From positions 36,908,501 to 36,972,500 of the forward strand of contig JAYKKI010000007.1 in assembly GCA_039881145.1 (NCBI GenBank): a stretch of 64,000 nt of DNA. The letters run 5' to 3'. This stretch comes from Druceiella hillmani (Eukaryota > Arthropoda > Insecta > Lepidoptera > Hepialidae). The notes under the pieces were generated by a model, which ran no database searches, was not told the origin of the DNA, and saw only the letters and a program-made list of their open reading frames with translations. How positions within the stretch are numbered: position 1 is the stretch's first letter; the number at the start of each line of letters is the position of its first letter. Shown here one piece after another: positions 13,701-25,797 of the stretch. Made by a program: the position numbers and the translations under genes.

Positions 13701-14104
13701 ATTCCAAATTTGTGTAAATCTAATTTTAATATTATCTGAATTTATTAAAGTTTTCTATATAAATATAAACCATGCATACTAAATTAGTTAATATAAAAAA
13801 TAAATTACATATTTACAAAAACGAATGAATTCAATTGACTTTAATTTGTGTTAATTTACGCTTATTATTTTACCCAACAATATATTGCGACCAGAATCAG
13901 AAATAATATGACGTCAACAACTCTCAACTTGTATTAATTTACTATTAATATTATCTTACGTATCGTTTATTTCATTGACTTATTCATCCATGCTCAACAG
14001 TATGTAGTAAATCGAATTCATGTTACAGACAATATTTTATAATCCATTTTTAACTTACTTAGTTTGCCCTTTTGTAAGAAAGCGATAATATATTTATACA
14101 CATT

Positions 14105-14203
14105 ATATCAGGGAGTACCGACCCAGATTTGAGAACCATTTACGGTGGGTATCGGAGTGAAAAAGGTACGTCTTGTAGTCAATATTTTTCAACGGCATGG
14201 TAA
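14105..14203 (+). pseudogene. Candidate exon relic at unit end (A copy)
   Basis: Open for 32 codons with the same frame as 16192-16290, reading TDPDLRTIYGGYRSEK and TSCSQYFS. The start codon seen in the other copies is ATA here. Against the 16192 copy there are no indels, but most differences change the amino acid, so constraint now looks weak. The family is not recognised. Confidence 0.25.
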
Positions 14204-15639
14204 AACTTAATGACGTAGAAACTCCATCGAGTCGATATTTTGCGGTCCAGTGTAAAGGCAATTACATACCAAGATTTTTCTGATAGATTTCAGCAAATTA
14301 AAAGGATAAATTTATATTACATGTATTTAAAACTGCAATTTAATTTTGTTTTCTTTAAATTACTAAAGTTTCAGTTTTTTTTTCAATAATTACTAGATAA
14401 CCTCTTTTCACATTATTGACAATATTTCAGAGATTAACAGTGTCGTATATTTGATAATATTTTACTTCAGATTTCTATTTTCTGATCTGTCAATTAAATA
14501 TGTCACATACATCACTATAAAATAGATTTGCTATAGATAATGACGAAAGTGCCAGACATGAAATATATGCTGAAAGAAACTTGTCAAGGTATAAATCTAA
14601 CAATCATTCGTTAAGGAAAACTAAAGATTAACAAAAGAATTCCGTTTCTGAAAAGAAAAAATCCAATTCCATTTGGAAAAACTAAATAGGTTGCGAAATA
14701 TTATAGCCTTCCAAGTTAAACCTAGACAGAATAAACTGAAGTAAGCACAAATACAAATTTCGGCTAAGCGGGTAAGCTATATTGCTACAATACGCTTAAT
14801 TTTCGTTTTGGTGTTTACCTAAGGTCAGAGCATAACATCAGCTACACGTGTATAACTAGTGCGGTGGTTAAAATTGTTTGCTCAATTTGCAAGTAGAGGT
14901 GGATTCATACGTCTAGCTTTTACCTTATTTTCCTATTGTGTTGTAAATTAACAGACTTTTATAAAGTACGAATTTGTATATGATGTTTATGCTGTAGACG
15001 TATTTATTACCATGCTGTTGTAATAAATGAACTAAACAGTTAGATAGTTTCTTTAAATAATTTGGATTTTTAAAATTTTTCGTAAATGTTGTCGGTTATT
15101 TTATAAGATAAAGATTATATATTTAATCAGATATATGGACCATAAACTTGAATTATATAGTATAGCCTTTAATTTATTTTTAATGTCACTAAATTTAATT
15201 CAAATTTTTGCATCTTTCTAAAACTCGTGTTGAAATAATGTTTAATAAGGTAAATATCAAGTGGCTACAGTAAATTAAAAATAAGTTATGTGTTTTTATT
15301 TTTAAGTAATACGTATTCCATTTTTGGAACTAAATAAGGTAAATGGATTTTTTCAAATAAGTTATGATCCATATAACCAATTCCTCTATTACCCATTGCC
15401 ATTTAAGTGAAATATTCCGATCTTTAAAATAATTTTAATTTACAAAACTGTAGCTAAACTTTAAAAAAATGAGAAAAAAAAATTTTACCATATTCATTAC
15501 CAAAACAAGTTTTTTATTTATTTGCGTTTTTAAAATATAAACTTTTTGCTACTTTTTTTTAACAAATTATAAAATACAAGGATGATACCATAATTTTTAA
15601 GACTCTTATGTAATTTATATTCAGTTGTGACTACCTTCA

Positions 15640-16450
15640 TTTTGATGGTACTGAGATCAATTTTGTGAGTTGTTGTTGTTCTTGAATTCATACATAAGAG
15701 TTCAATTCATAGGAGTGTCAGGCGAGCAAATAAATTTATTTCCGCCTGAAATTAGTTTAAGAAATCCATTGAGATAGTTAAAATTTTTTATTAATATATT
15801 TTTGATATTATATGCATTTATTAAAGTTATACGTATAAAAATAAGTTAGGTATACGAAAATAGGAAAAATAAAAACTAAATCACATATAGTCAGAAATAT
15901 ATCCAGTAAATTGACTTTATTTTTTAGCAAGTTACGCTTATTATATTACGCAAAAGATGAAGAAATATTACGGACAGATTCAAAAGCTGATATGACATTT
16001 GCAACTGTCAACTTACGTTAAGTTATTATTCTAGCTTGCGTATCGTTTATTCCATTGACTTATTTTCCCATGCGTACAGATTTATCTTAATTTGAATTCA
16101 TGTTATATACAATAGTTTTTCATTCATTTTTAGCTCACTCGATTTGCCCTTTTGTATGCAGTAAGTAGGCGATAATATATTTATATACATTATGTCAGAG
16201 AGTAGCGACCCAGATTTAAGAGATATTTACGGTGGGTATCGGAGTGAAAAAGATACGTCTTGTAGTCAATATTTTTCAATGACCAGATAAAATTTAATAA
16301 CGTAGAAATTCTATTGAATCGATATTTTGGAGTCCAGTGTAAATTTAATTATGCTACAAGATTTTTCTTGTAGTTTTCAGCAAGATGAAGAAGATACAAT
16401 TAAATAATTTTTATTATGAACTTTACAGTACATGTATTTAAAACTGTAAT
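15640..16450. repeat. Displaced duplicate of the unit end
   Basis: Repeats the order of blocks found at 13640-14330 (and at 40160-40800) within about 2 kb of the first copy. It interrupts a region that in unit A runs directly from about 3100 to about 3760. A short block at its left edge (ACCTTCATTTTGATGGTACT near 15640) resembles 38845-38890. Unit B has therefore undergone at least one local duplication besides the long tandem event. Confidence 0.65.
16192..16290 (+). CDS. Candidate short exon MSESSDPDLRDIYGG (duplicate copy)
   Basis: An ATG frame of 32 codons, acidic and polar, starting MSESSDPDLRDIYGGYRSEK. The frame is present at 14105 (no ATG) and 40627 (ATG kept, one-base deletion after about 11 codons). 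It could be the first coding exon of an old duplicated gene. It is too short and too diverged to identify, and no strong splice donor follows it. Confidence 0.25.
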   Translation: MSESSDPDLRDIYGGYRSEKDTSCSQYFSMTR

Positions 16451-16859
16451 TTAATTTCAAATATGTGAAATTATCAATATTTCAGGAAATGACAACTACG
16501 CGTATTACTTGCAATTAATTAGGTTAAACGCCAAATTAAGCTTCTCCAAACATCAATTTTAAAAAATACATGACTTCAGTATGAAAACTTTCAGAGTATT
16601 TATGTTCATCAATAATCTTTAAAATAAATTTTTGCTTCTTGTCCATTTGAAATAAAACAAGGTTTATTTTATGGAATAAAAAAGGAAATACCCAATTCTA
16701 TTTAACATACACATATTAAGCATGGATCGTGCTATTAAGTTATACAAGAACATTTATTTTTAATATTTTATTAAAAACAGATGTTTCTTTTGCGAGTCAT
16801 AGCATCTCAAACTATTCTTATATTTAAAAATGGTTATCTCAAATGGTTATGGTTTTTTT

Positions 16860-17335
16860 TTATTACAATCTCAAAAGTACTCTTACCCGGTATAATAATA
16901 ACTTATATATTATCATAAACTTTGAACTGAACTGCTGTGACCGTCTTGCTAATTTCTCCCTATTACTTCTTAAACTGACAGAATAAGTTCTTGTTGCATA
17001 AACGTCATAAGTTGAATCTCAATTCCTTTGGGAAATATTCAGTCAAAACAAATATTAGCTGAAATTTTAATCTAAACCTCGAGAATCGTTTTATGGAAAA
17101 TGGAAATAAAATCAATTAAATAGTTTCTGTACGATACTTCAATATATAAAACTAAACTATTAAAGAAATAAGAGACCAACCGAAAGAAAATATTTCCTAG
17201 GAATTAAAAGCAAAGTTCACTTTAATCTGAACTTCAAGAATTTTCTCAATAATAATATCGTTCAAATCGATTCAGTAGTTTTTGTGCACTGTTCTTACAA
17301 ACAGACAGACAAGCATATTCATATTTAAAAAAATA
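16860..17335 (+). mobile_element. RTE/CR1-like LINE 3' tail (decayed)
   Basis: This segment is absent from the equivalent part of unit A. Its right part (17258-17325) reads TCAAATCGATTCAGTAGTTT, a short gap, then ACAAACAGACAGACAAGC. That arrangement, a sequence like ATCGGTTCAGTAGTTT followed by an ACAGACAGAC run, is common at the 3' ends of insect RTE and related LINEs. No reverse transcriptase remains. The left edge is a guess. The call rests on the 3' motif only. Confidence 0.45.
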
Positions 17336-18886
17336 ATATGTTTTCATGTATACTTCATGTAGGCAACAGCAAAATTGAAAAAATGTATTATTTGACTAGA
17401 TAAAACAATATTTTTTTGAATTTTTAAAAAATATTCAGTTTATATGTTCGTTCTGTAGAACGACTTACAATAAAAGCATTAACTGAGCTTTTTACAGGTT
17501 AATATTGAATAATTGAAATGATAATTCATTTTAAATCAATCAATTTTTTCATTCTTTTAGGATCCTTGCAAAAATATAAAACCAAAAATAGTTTGTAGTT
17601 TTAACAGTATATTTTGCCAAATTTCGATGCATGTCTCTGTAATAAGTACCTTAATATGTTACATACTCAATTTAAAATGTAAGCTTTGGTATCATACATT
17701 TGGTATAACACGTATTAACAATAATACACAACCAAATTAGCAAGAAACCTCAAACAGAAGTTAAAAAATGTATGTAAAATTTAAGATACAAAAACATAAA
17801 AACTGGAAGAACATCTAACTTTTAATGCAAAAGGGTACATAAAGTTTAAGACGAAATTAGTTACGAACTTTGTCTAAATGATTCTGTATTTTTAGACCAT
17901 GATCGAAGTGATATCTTGAAAGAGCTTGGTATAACTAAGTCTTCAAAATTGATCAAATTCGCTTTTGTAGAATGTTCGATGTTTGACCCTCTGTTTCGAT
18001 GTACCAATTTAATTTATTACTTGCCGCTGAAGCATAAAAAATTTCAAACAGTTGAAAGTAAAAAGTTCCAAAATTAAGTCTTTGGCGCTGACCATAATTT
18101 TCATAAAATCACTTTCTCATGAAGTGAACGCGTAATAGGATCAAGAATATCATTTCATGTAATGTATATTCAAATTAAAGCACTTAGTGTTAGTCGGACA
18201 CGACAAAAATTGGTAGATACTCTTAAGAGTTGTGGGAGCGAAACTAATACGAAAGGTTCCATAGCTGACGGGGGATAGATTCACCATGTCCAATTGTCTA
18301 CTCATCTGTATATCACAGTGGTTTTTTTAGATTATTAGTGATATAAAACTGAAATTTGACATAAAATAAAATGTTTTAAATTTTTAGGGTATCGTCTCTA
18401 GGTTTAAAGTGGAGATGATATTTTTTTATTTGCTTACTCCGTTATCTAAGACACCTCCTTTTTCAATATATTTCAGTACTTACCGTTCAGTAAGTCTTTA
18501 CAAAATATTGGGGTATATAATGAACACTTTTTCTGCACGGGGATCCGTTTACGAGATATCAGACTTTAACTTTTCATTTATGATAGAATTACGCATTCCT
18601 ACCCCTACCAGTTAAACCGCTATTTTTGAATCTCTGAAAGTATTCATAATAGTCGTATGTATTGCGACATTAGAAGTGAAATTATCGCAGATACATTAAT
18701 TGTACTATGTTGGTACATGCAGTTGTGTTTATAAAAAGTGGTGGTGAATTGTTCATTTGCCCGCTCCATTGTGTAAAATAACATTGAAAAGATGCATGGG
18801 GGTGTATCAGGAGGATATCAGGAGAAAAACAGGGGGCATATCATGAACACTATTTGGATACGGGAACCATTTACGAAATATTAAAC

Positions 18887-19163
18887 ACAATTAAATGAAA
18901 CTACGTGATGTAGTATTATTTCTACTTTCTTTAATTTCTTTAACCACGACCTAGGTTTTGTTGTATTACAACATCTTCAGGTGGGATATTAGCAAAGATG
19001 CTGTGATCTTTGCTAATATCCCACCTGAAGATTTTGTAATACAACGACACCTAGGTCGTGGTGAAAGAAATTAAAGAAAGTAGAAATAATACTACATCAC
19101 CTAGTTTCATTTAATTGTGAATAATGAATTTCTACAAAATTAACGCCAAATAAATTCAATATT
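18887..19163. mobile_element. Miniature inverted Penelope element with 13-bp TSD
   Basis: A 277-bp element made of two 114-bp arms in inverted orientation (about 18886-18999 and 19006-19119) around a 6-base spacer GCTGTG. A tail (19120-19163) follows that is the start of the Penelope ORF. It is flanked by the direct repeat CGAAATATTAAAC at 18874-18886 and 19164-19176. Both arms hold a hammerhead motif (minus 18944-18984, plus 19021-19061), but each has a hit in the GAA core: GAA to AAA on the minus arm and GAA to GAC on the plus arm. Unit A shows the unfilled region near 5165-5185. There is no coding region, so it must have been moved by the full-length element's enzyme. Confidence 0.88.
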
Positions 19164-19894
19164 CGAAATATTAAACTTTAAGTTGTAATTTTTTATTGAC
19201 TTACCTTTTACCACCCCCTACCAACTAAATTTTTGAGCTTACTGGTTAATAGTAAACAGGCACACAATTAAGCTAACCAGCTAACCATAAAATATGTGGA
19301 AAATATTTACAATAACATACAATAATAGTTAGTATAATATTAAGAGGAAATTTATCTTAGATAAGTAGACTCTTCTGTATTGATTACATGTTGTTTAGTC
19401 TGCAAAATGTTCATAGAAACTCCGTACAAGTGACTTAAGTCAAAAGAAATGTAACATTTATTATTACATATATTTACAGTGTGAAAATTAATATTAGAGT
19501 GGTTTAATATTTATAAACACTTTAATAGGAATAATATGTAAGTTTAAATATTCATATACACCTGAGTTTGTACGGAACCCTAATAATGTGAGTCATACGC
19601 TTATTTAACAAGTTAATTTTATTTCTCGCTACATTTGTTTCGTGTCCAAAGTTCGAGGTGTGAGTTTTCTAAAACTCGTAACTTTTCTGAGATTTGAAAT
19701 TTCCTTTAAATATTAGATATTTTTATTTATTAGAGAACCAACATAATTTAATAATTTTGATAATTTTTTATAACTTGTAGGGCGTATTATTTTATGAAAA
19801 ACTATAAGAAAGAAAAATTTATTAACTGTATTATGATTTCGAAGAATACAACACCTTTCTCTATTACAAAGCTTTAAGTCATAATTTATGATCA

Positions 19895-20119
19895 CTAATA
19901 ATAAGTGTCAACAAAAATCAAGGTAAAGCAAGATTGTCTTAATAAAACGATTTCACCGCTCGTACTTTCTGGCATTCCACGTAATTTACCAATAGAGCGA
20001 TAAAGTATTTCGTTCTTCTCAGTAACTAAACAGGTATACACAATAATTAAATCACATTGTAATTTCATTTCTGGTATAGGTAGAAAGATAATAATAATAT
20101 ATTCAAGATGTGTATTCAA
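19895..20119 (-). CDS. Unrecognised minus-strand ORF in unit B
   Basis: A 74-codon frame whose middle (YTCLVTEKNEILYRSIGKLR) reads like protein. Unit C keeps the same spacing and a related reading (TCLITEKKEL) but has an in-frame stop. Unit A has a one-base loss in an A-run and an in-frame stop. It could be a decayed exon retained by chance in unit B. It is listed because three copies can be compared; no function is suggested. Confidence 0.2.
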   Translation of the reverse strand: MNTHLEYIIIIFLPIPEMKLQCDLIIVYTCLVTEKNEILYRSIGKLRGMPESTSGEIVLLRQSCFTLIFVDTYY

Positions 20120-21327
20120 CTCTGAAGAGTTTTAATTTACGAATTTATGAGATATTTCTTCAGCAACACATCCCCAAAAATTTACTGAAGTTGAATGAGA
20201 CTTTTGGATTGTTCACTATTAACTTTATACACTTTACTAACTCGATTATAATAAAAAAATTGAGTTTATTTTTTCTTTTGAGTAAATAATTTTTGTTTCA
20301 AAATATTAAATATGACAATTCTACATACGTTGACAGCCTAAAACGCGAAGGGCATAAAAATTTAAAAAAATTAAGAAATGCCATATGCAAATTTTCTTCA
20401 CTGATTCACATCTAAAAGTAAGCTATTTACCACATTTAATAGCGTACTACGTTCTCCATTGTATTTGCTTTAACTATCGCGGATATTGGAGAACAAAAAT
20501 TTTATATATATTAAATCAATTTGAACTTCCTGTCAAAATTCACATATTAAATGCTTAACGCATTTATCAGACATGAGATAAAAATGTAAAAAATAAGTAT
20601 GAAATAAAGTTCTATCTCACGTTGTATCAAGTCACTGTTTCACTGTGTTACGTGTTATGCTCCCATACGTTATCAAATTGTAATTAAAATATTATTTCTA
20701 TCATTTAGTTTTGTCGTAGATTCGACATTTAAAATTTTCTGTTTGAACAAATGAACTGCTGAAAAATTTATTACGCAAAATTTTTGATCTATGCCAGGGA
20801 GTTAAATTAAAAGAGATTACTGAATACTTGGCTCAGAGTTTCATGAATTTTTTTGAGAGCCATTAAGCAGAGTAGAAACAGCATGTTTTAATTTCTTTCA
20901 CAAAATTAATTATATCAAATAAATATGCAAATGTTATTTGATATAACTAAAATTCCGGTTCATCTTAGAATGAATAAAACTGAACAAAATAAAATGTATG
21001 CATCATATCCTTTTAAGAGAAAATATATTAATGCTGGCATCAAATTATCCCTAAACATTGCTCTAAGTTATAATTAAAATCGAACGAAACACATTTTAGA
21101 AATATTTACTAAAAGAGGTTCTAGTAAGGTTCTTATTCAGAGCCTTGATTTTCATCACACTCAGCTGAATGTTCAATATTACTAACTTTATTATTTACCA
21201 TGAATCGAAATTTTTTCCCAAGCATGAATAGTAAACAGGAAATATGTTTAGTTGAATGTTTTACGAAAATTTCTGAACAAAAATTATGCTTTTGTCATGT
21301 TAATGTGTGTATATTTAATATAATAGA

Positions 21328-21429
21328 ATGGATTTAGTGGATATTATACGAAACGACAATTTACGGTCGCTTGAACTTATTTGCTCGAGTTTAATACGCG
21401 TTGGTGGTCCGGGACGCCCACGTATCTGA
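21328..21429 (+). CDS. Candidate short coding exon (unit B copy)
   Basis: Counterpart of 7221-7349: ATG start kept, reading MDLVDIIRNDNLRSLELI, then a one-base deletion relative to A and C that changes the end and gives a stop at 21427. Differences from unit A before the deletion include four silent or third-position changes. The downstream sequence AACAGTAATT could be a splice donor. Confidence 0.3.
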   Translation: MDLVDIIRNDNLRSLELICSSLIRVGGPGRPRI

Positions 21430-21724
21430 AAACAGTAATTTCTATTTCATTTTAGAGAAAATTATTGCCACTTTGTTTGCCGCACATAAATATGTTTATA
21501 TTTGTATGGCTTTGCACGCGTTTGTGAAAATGTATATAAATATCTATTTTAAATCCAGGGATAGGGTTTTTCTAAGAGAAGAATATACCCTCTCTGTTTT
21601 TTTTATATTGATTTCAAGTAATGAAGGATTTTAAGGTTTGAATAAACGAAAAAGAGTTTGCACAAATTTTAAGAATTGTTTGCAAAAAAGATATGGTTTA
21701 ATCAAATTCTAGAACCATTAAAAC

Positions 21725-21945
21725 TCACAATTAAATGAAACTACTTGATGTAGTATTATTTTCACTTTCTTGAAGTTCTTTACCACGACCTAGATTTCGT
21801 TGTATTACAACATCTTCAGGTGGGCTATTAGCAAAAATATCTTTGTTAATGATAGAAGATATGACCCTGAAGATCTTGTAATACAACGAAACCTAAGTTG
21901 TGTATTGAATAATGAATTTTTATAAAATTAACGCCAAATATATTC
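21725..21945. mobile_element. Miniature inverted Penelope element with 12-bp TSD
   Basis: A 221-bp element with the same plan as 18887-19163: left arm in minus orientation with a near-complete hammerhead (21783-21823, one change in stem III), a short unrelated middle, a shortened right arm with a degraded hammerhead, and the ORF-start tail ending in CCAAATATATTC. It is flanked by AACCATTAAAAC at 21713-21724 and 21946-21957. Units A and C run through this position without it. Confidence 0.82.
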
Positions 21946-22812
21946 AACCATTAAAACAATTTTATGTGCTTAAAAATGATATTAGAAAATAACAGACTAA
22001 CAGATGACTCTTATTTCTTTTCTTTTTTGTTTTCTAGAATACGAGCTGAAATGTACCTCCTTAAGTTTATTTATTAATTTTATGTAATGGAAAATTTCTA
22101 AATTAAAAAGTATTTTATTAGCTTTGAAGACTCATAGGGCCACTAGCACTTGATTAGTTTTACTTTAATTAGTCTAATAATTCAGAGGACCATTTGAAAA
22201 AAAAAATTAATTCATTAAACATCACTATAAAAATTATGCGTTGATAATATACGATTAGCAAAACTATGAAAAGGTATAGAAAAAGAAAAAATTACTCTTA
22301 TGCAGATATATTAATCAGCGGAATTGTAAATCAATGGCCGAAATGTAAAGCAAATTAAAACGATTTCTAAAGAGTAACGTTGTCACATTTTTTTCGACGA
22401 TGAGAATATGAATAACAAATATGCTTCTTTAAATCCAAATGATCGTTAGCGATCTAAAATAATCCTATTAGTTATAAGTGACACTGACATTAGAAAATTT
22501 CCAAGCATTTAATAAATAAACAATAAAACATTTAAGAATGTATAGCATTTCTCTTAAATTAATTATAAATATTAATCTTACTTATCGCTACGTGAGTATA
22601 TCGCCGGGAATATGTTTTATAAATGTTAGGCAAATTAATTAATTACTTATGTATTTCCTTTATTAATGCAACCTAAAAAAAATGTCAACCTAAAAAAAAT
22701 TTTACACTCGCATTAAGAAACAGTCAAGACAGGAAGGGGCACGCTGAGATAATTTCAAGACACATATTTTATGAAGGAGACTACATTTTAAAAAAAACGT
22801 CGTCAATGACAC

Positions 22813-23580
22813 ATCAGTTTTCTTTACGAGAAGATATTTAAAAAGTAAAAAGAATACATTTTATATTATAGTGTATATTCATTGTTTTCTAATAACATTT
22901 CTTCAAATAAAAGTTACAATGTTGTGCGTGATGTCAATTGGATTGGGATATCCAAAACTAAAAATAGGTGTGCTTATGACTTGGATGGAGTGAAAGCTTT
23001 TTATTTTAAATATATGTGTGTCTGCGTGTGTGCGTGCATACATGCATGCGTGCGTGCGTGCGAGCCTGCGTGCCTCCGTGCGTACGTGCGTGCATGTGTG
23101 AGTGCGTGCGAGCGTGCGTGCGTGATGGGACTTGTGAAAAAAAATGTAGTGTGCCCCAGTTCTCTTTACGAGAAGATATTTAAAAAGTAAAAAGAATACA
23201 TTTTACATTATAGTGTATATTCATCGTTTTCTAGTAACATTTCTTCAAATAAAAGTTACAATGTTGTGCGTGATGTCAATTGGATTGGGATATCCAAAAG
23301 TAAAAATAAGTGTGGTTTTGATTACATGATAGAAGTGAGAACTTTTTATTTTAAATATATATGTGTGTGCGTGCGTACGTACATGTGTGCGTGCGTGCGA
23401 GCCTGCGTGCCTCCCTGCGTACGTGCGTTCATGTGTGAGTGCGTGCGTGCGAGCGTGCGTGCGTGCGTGCGTGCAGGAGGGCGGATTTGTGTGCGGACGG
23501 ACATGCGAGCGTGTGCGCACGTGAGCTTGCGTGCGCACACGTAGACAAGCGCGCGCACGCACGCGCGTTTATATATGTGT
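22813..23580. repeat. Duplicated segment with TGCG-rich microsatellites
   Basis: A segment of about 346 bp starting at 22813 is repeated from 23159. Each copy has the same AT-rich half (ending near 22950 and 23300) followed by a long alternating purine-pyrimidine tract of TGCG, TGTG and TGAG units (about 23013-23125 and 23360-23578). The open frames through the tracts encode only CVRA/RTHA-type dipeptide runs and are not genes. At the matching place units A and C have (TA)n instead. Confidence 0.85.
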
Positions 23581-25458
23581 GATAAAATAAAGACATTATA
23601 TGATGGATTTTAGTTCGGTAAGTAAAGAGCAATGCGATATTATTATTTTAAAATAAAATAACTTACGCGCATTACATTGAATTGTACTCGAATAAAACAT
23701 TAATTAAAAATAAAACGTAATTCGGGGAACGATGCACCCCGTGATAAACAATAGTTTTAGGGAAACTGATAAAATCTTCATACATACATTTTTCAATGCA
23801 TTCATGAGATAAATGCCTTAAATGTCGATAGAAATAAAATAAAGAAGAAAATAAAATAAAAGGAAAACAATTCGTCGTTTCGTCGTCCCGCATCGAATTG
23901 CTGTTTAACTTATGTTGCATATTTTGCGCTAAGTGCGCTATAAAATTATCATAAAAATATTTTTTTGTGAAAATAAAACTGAATTTTTTTATAGAGATAA
24001 TAACGCTTCAACATTTATTGCTAGTATTAATATTATTTCAAATGTTCGAATGGGTTATCAAATATCAAGAAAATATTACTCATAGAAAAATAAGTTACAT
24101 AAAAAAACGGGACTAACCATTTCTGATGTTAATAGCACTATTTATCTTAATAGAGTAAGTTTAGAAATCTTTTTGTGTTTATTTATCTGGAAAGATTCTC
24201 CTTTGCTTCCAGAAACTATTTAGTCTATCAAAACGAATACAATGTTGGCTCAGCAGTATCTCCATAATAGAAATGAATATAAGTAATGCCAGTAAAATAA
24301 ATAATTCTGGAATATTAACTTTTTTTATTATTTAATAAAAATATATAGGTCATTACTTTTTACATTGGCCCACATATATTTATATACTATGTGTCAAATA
24401 TAACATTAATAATAACAAATATTATGATCTCCCACATTTTTTTCCAAGATTTTGTTTCAAAGCCTTAAACATTTCAAAAATAATTTCCCCATACGTATTT
24501 TTCATTTCACATGCTTTGTATGACATTTGCAAAATATTATAGTAAATGACTCTAACAATAGCTGCTGTAATAGTTAATACTAAATTTCGTATAAAGAATT
24601 AAAACAAAAAATTACAAAATGGGCACTTAACTATTCCGGCAAATAACCTTCATTAAATTCAACATTATGTGTACCGGGTCTGTATGCATAACAATTCAAA
24701 AGAATACAAGTAGGAGGTGTTTAGGCAGCACGAGACGAATGGTTCCTCGACGCAATGTGACAATTATATATTTTTCTCTTTTTTTCTCATTTTTATTTTA
24801 TATCTTACATAACTTGGAGAAATCGGTTTACCGATTTGGTATGGTGACATTGAGTATGGGTGACAGGTTTGAAATACTTCTGGGCACCTCTTGAAATATT
24901 TCATTAAAATTTAAGTCTCCATTAATATTTTCTATCCATCGTAGACAATGGATCAGACTCAAACTCAGAGAGGAAACTTAGGAGTACTAGTAGTGATGTC
25001 TTTATATCACGATTTCATTGCAATATCTACTGGACGTAGTCTTAATACGAAAGTAAGGAAATAAATATTTGTTAAATATAACCGACATCAAGTCGAACCA
25101 ACTTACCCCAATTTATAGCGACACATTCTCTAAATTGTTGCTTTGAAATTAAATTTTAGCCAATTTTATTGGCGATATGAAAAAGGGGAATATTTGAACT
25201 AATGTAGAAAAATTCATCACGAATATCTAGGAAAGGAAAAGTGAAACTATACATACTGAATGAATATAACGAGAAAAGTTTTGAATACATTAAAAGTGTT
25301 AGAAAAAAAAATTGCGTGTCAGCTCCGACGCGCGACTGGACCTTACTCCTTAAATACTATTATCTTGGAATACATAAAATTGATAATATTGTATAAAAAT
25401 ATAAATACCAATATCATTAAATGTAAATGGACAGATCTTTAATAAAAAAAAGACTGAC

Positions 25459-25471
25459 AATATAATTATTG
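25459..25471. repeat. Left 13-bp target-site duplication of the Penelope element
   Basis: AATATAATTATTG, repeated exactly at 28874-28886 on the other side of the element. Confidence 0.85.
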
Positions 25472-25650
25472 AATATATTTGGCGTTCATTTTGTAGAAAT
25501 TCATTATTCGCAATTAAATGAAACTACGTGATGTAGTATTATTTCTACTATCTTTAATTTATTTACCACGACCTAGGTTTCGTTGTATTACAACATCTTC
25601 AGGTGGGATATTAGCAAAGATTAACTCTTAGGAACAACCAACAGCGTTAA
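25472..25650 (-). repeat. Inverted 5' extension of the Penelope element
   Basis: Reverse complement of the right pseudo-LTR (28737-28873), extended outward by the reverse complement of the start of the element's own gene (ATG plus about ten codons). The same extension marks one end of the miniature copies. It carries an intact hammerhead motif on the minus strand. Confidence 0.9.
25566..25606 (-). ncRNA. Hammerhead ribozyme motif (minus strand)
   Basis: Read on the minus strand: stem I CCAC pairs with GTGG; core CTGAAGA; stem II GTTGT/ACAAC with loop AAT; core GAA; a three-base-pair stem III ACC/GGT with loop TA; then C at the cleavage site. One extra T precedes stem II. All core positions fit CUGANGA...GAAA. 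Very short stem III is typical of hammerheads reported from Penelope-like elements, which are thought to act as dimers. Confidence 0.85.
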
Positions 25651-25717
25651 TAATTGTTCACAATTAAATGAAACTACGAGATGTAGTATTATTTCTACTT
25701 ACGAAATTATTCTTCTT

Positions 25718-25797
25718 AACGAAACCTAGGTCGTGGTAAAGAAATTGAAGAAAGTAGAAATAATACTACATCACGTAGTTTCATTTAATTGCGAATA
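25718..25797 (+). repeat. Upstream pseudo-LTR, truncated through the hammerhead
   Basis: Direct repeat of the right pseudo-LTR, beginning only at AACGAAACCTAGGTCGTGG, so the first half of the hammerhead (CTGAAGA and 5' strand of stem II) is missing. It ends at the start codon of the element's gene. Just upstream, 25660-25701 is a piece of the same sequence in reverse orientation. Confidence 0.85.

Larger units (their letters stand above)
1690..14290. repeat. Long tandem repeat, unit A
   Basis: First copy of a diverged unit whose anchor blocks recur in the same order in units B and C. Examples: the block at 2319-2444 recurs near 14790 and 41490; 7221-7349 recurs near 21328 and 44880; the block near 8500 recurs near 22725 and 46145; 9656-9720 recurs near 25235 and 48073. 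Counting 64 bases from 2331 against unit C I find 4 differences, and against unit B 7. Other blocks are much more diverged, with indels. Unit A has the fewest insertions and is the best guide to the ancestral unit (about 12.6 kb). Apart from the items listed separately it is AT-rich noncoding DNA with no exon I can confirm. Confidence 0.8.

Noticed and set aside
22882..23632. Several open frames with C/V/R/A or T/H/R runs on both strands
   Set aside because: They are translations of the TGCG/TGTG microsatellite in different frames, with no normal protein composition.
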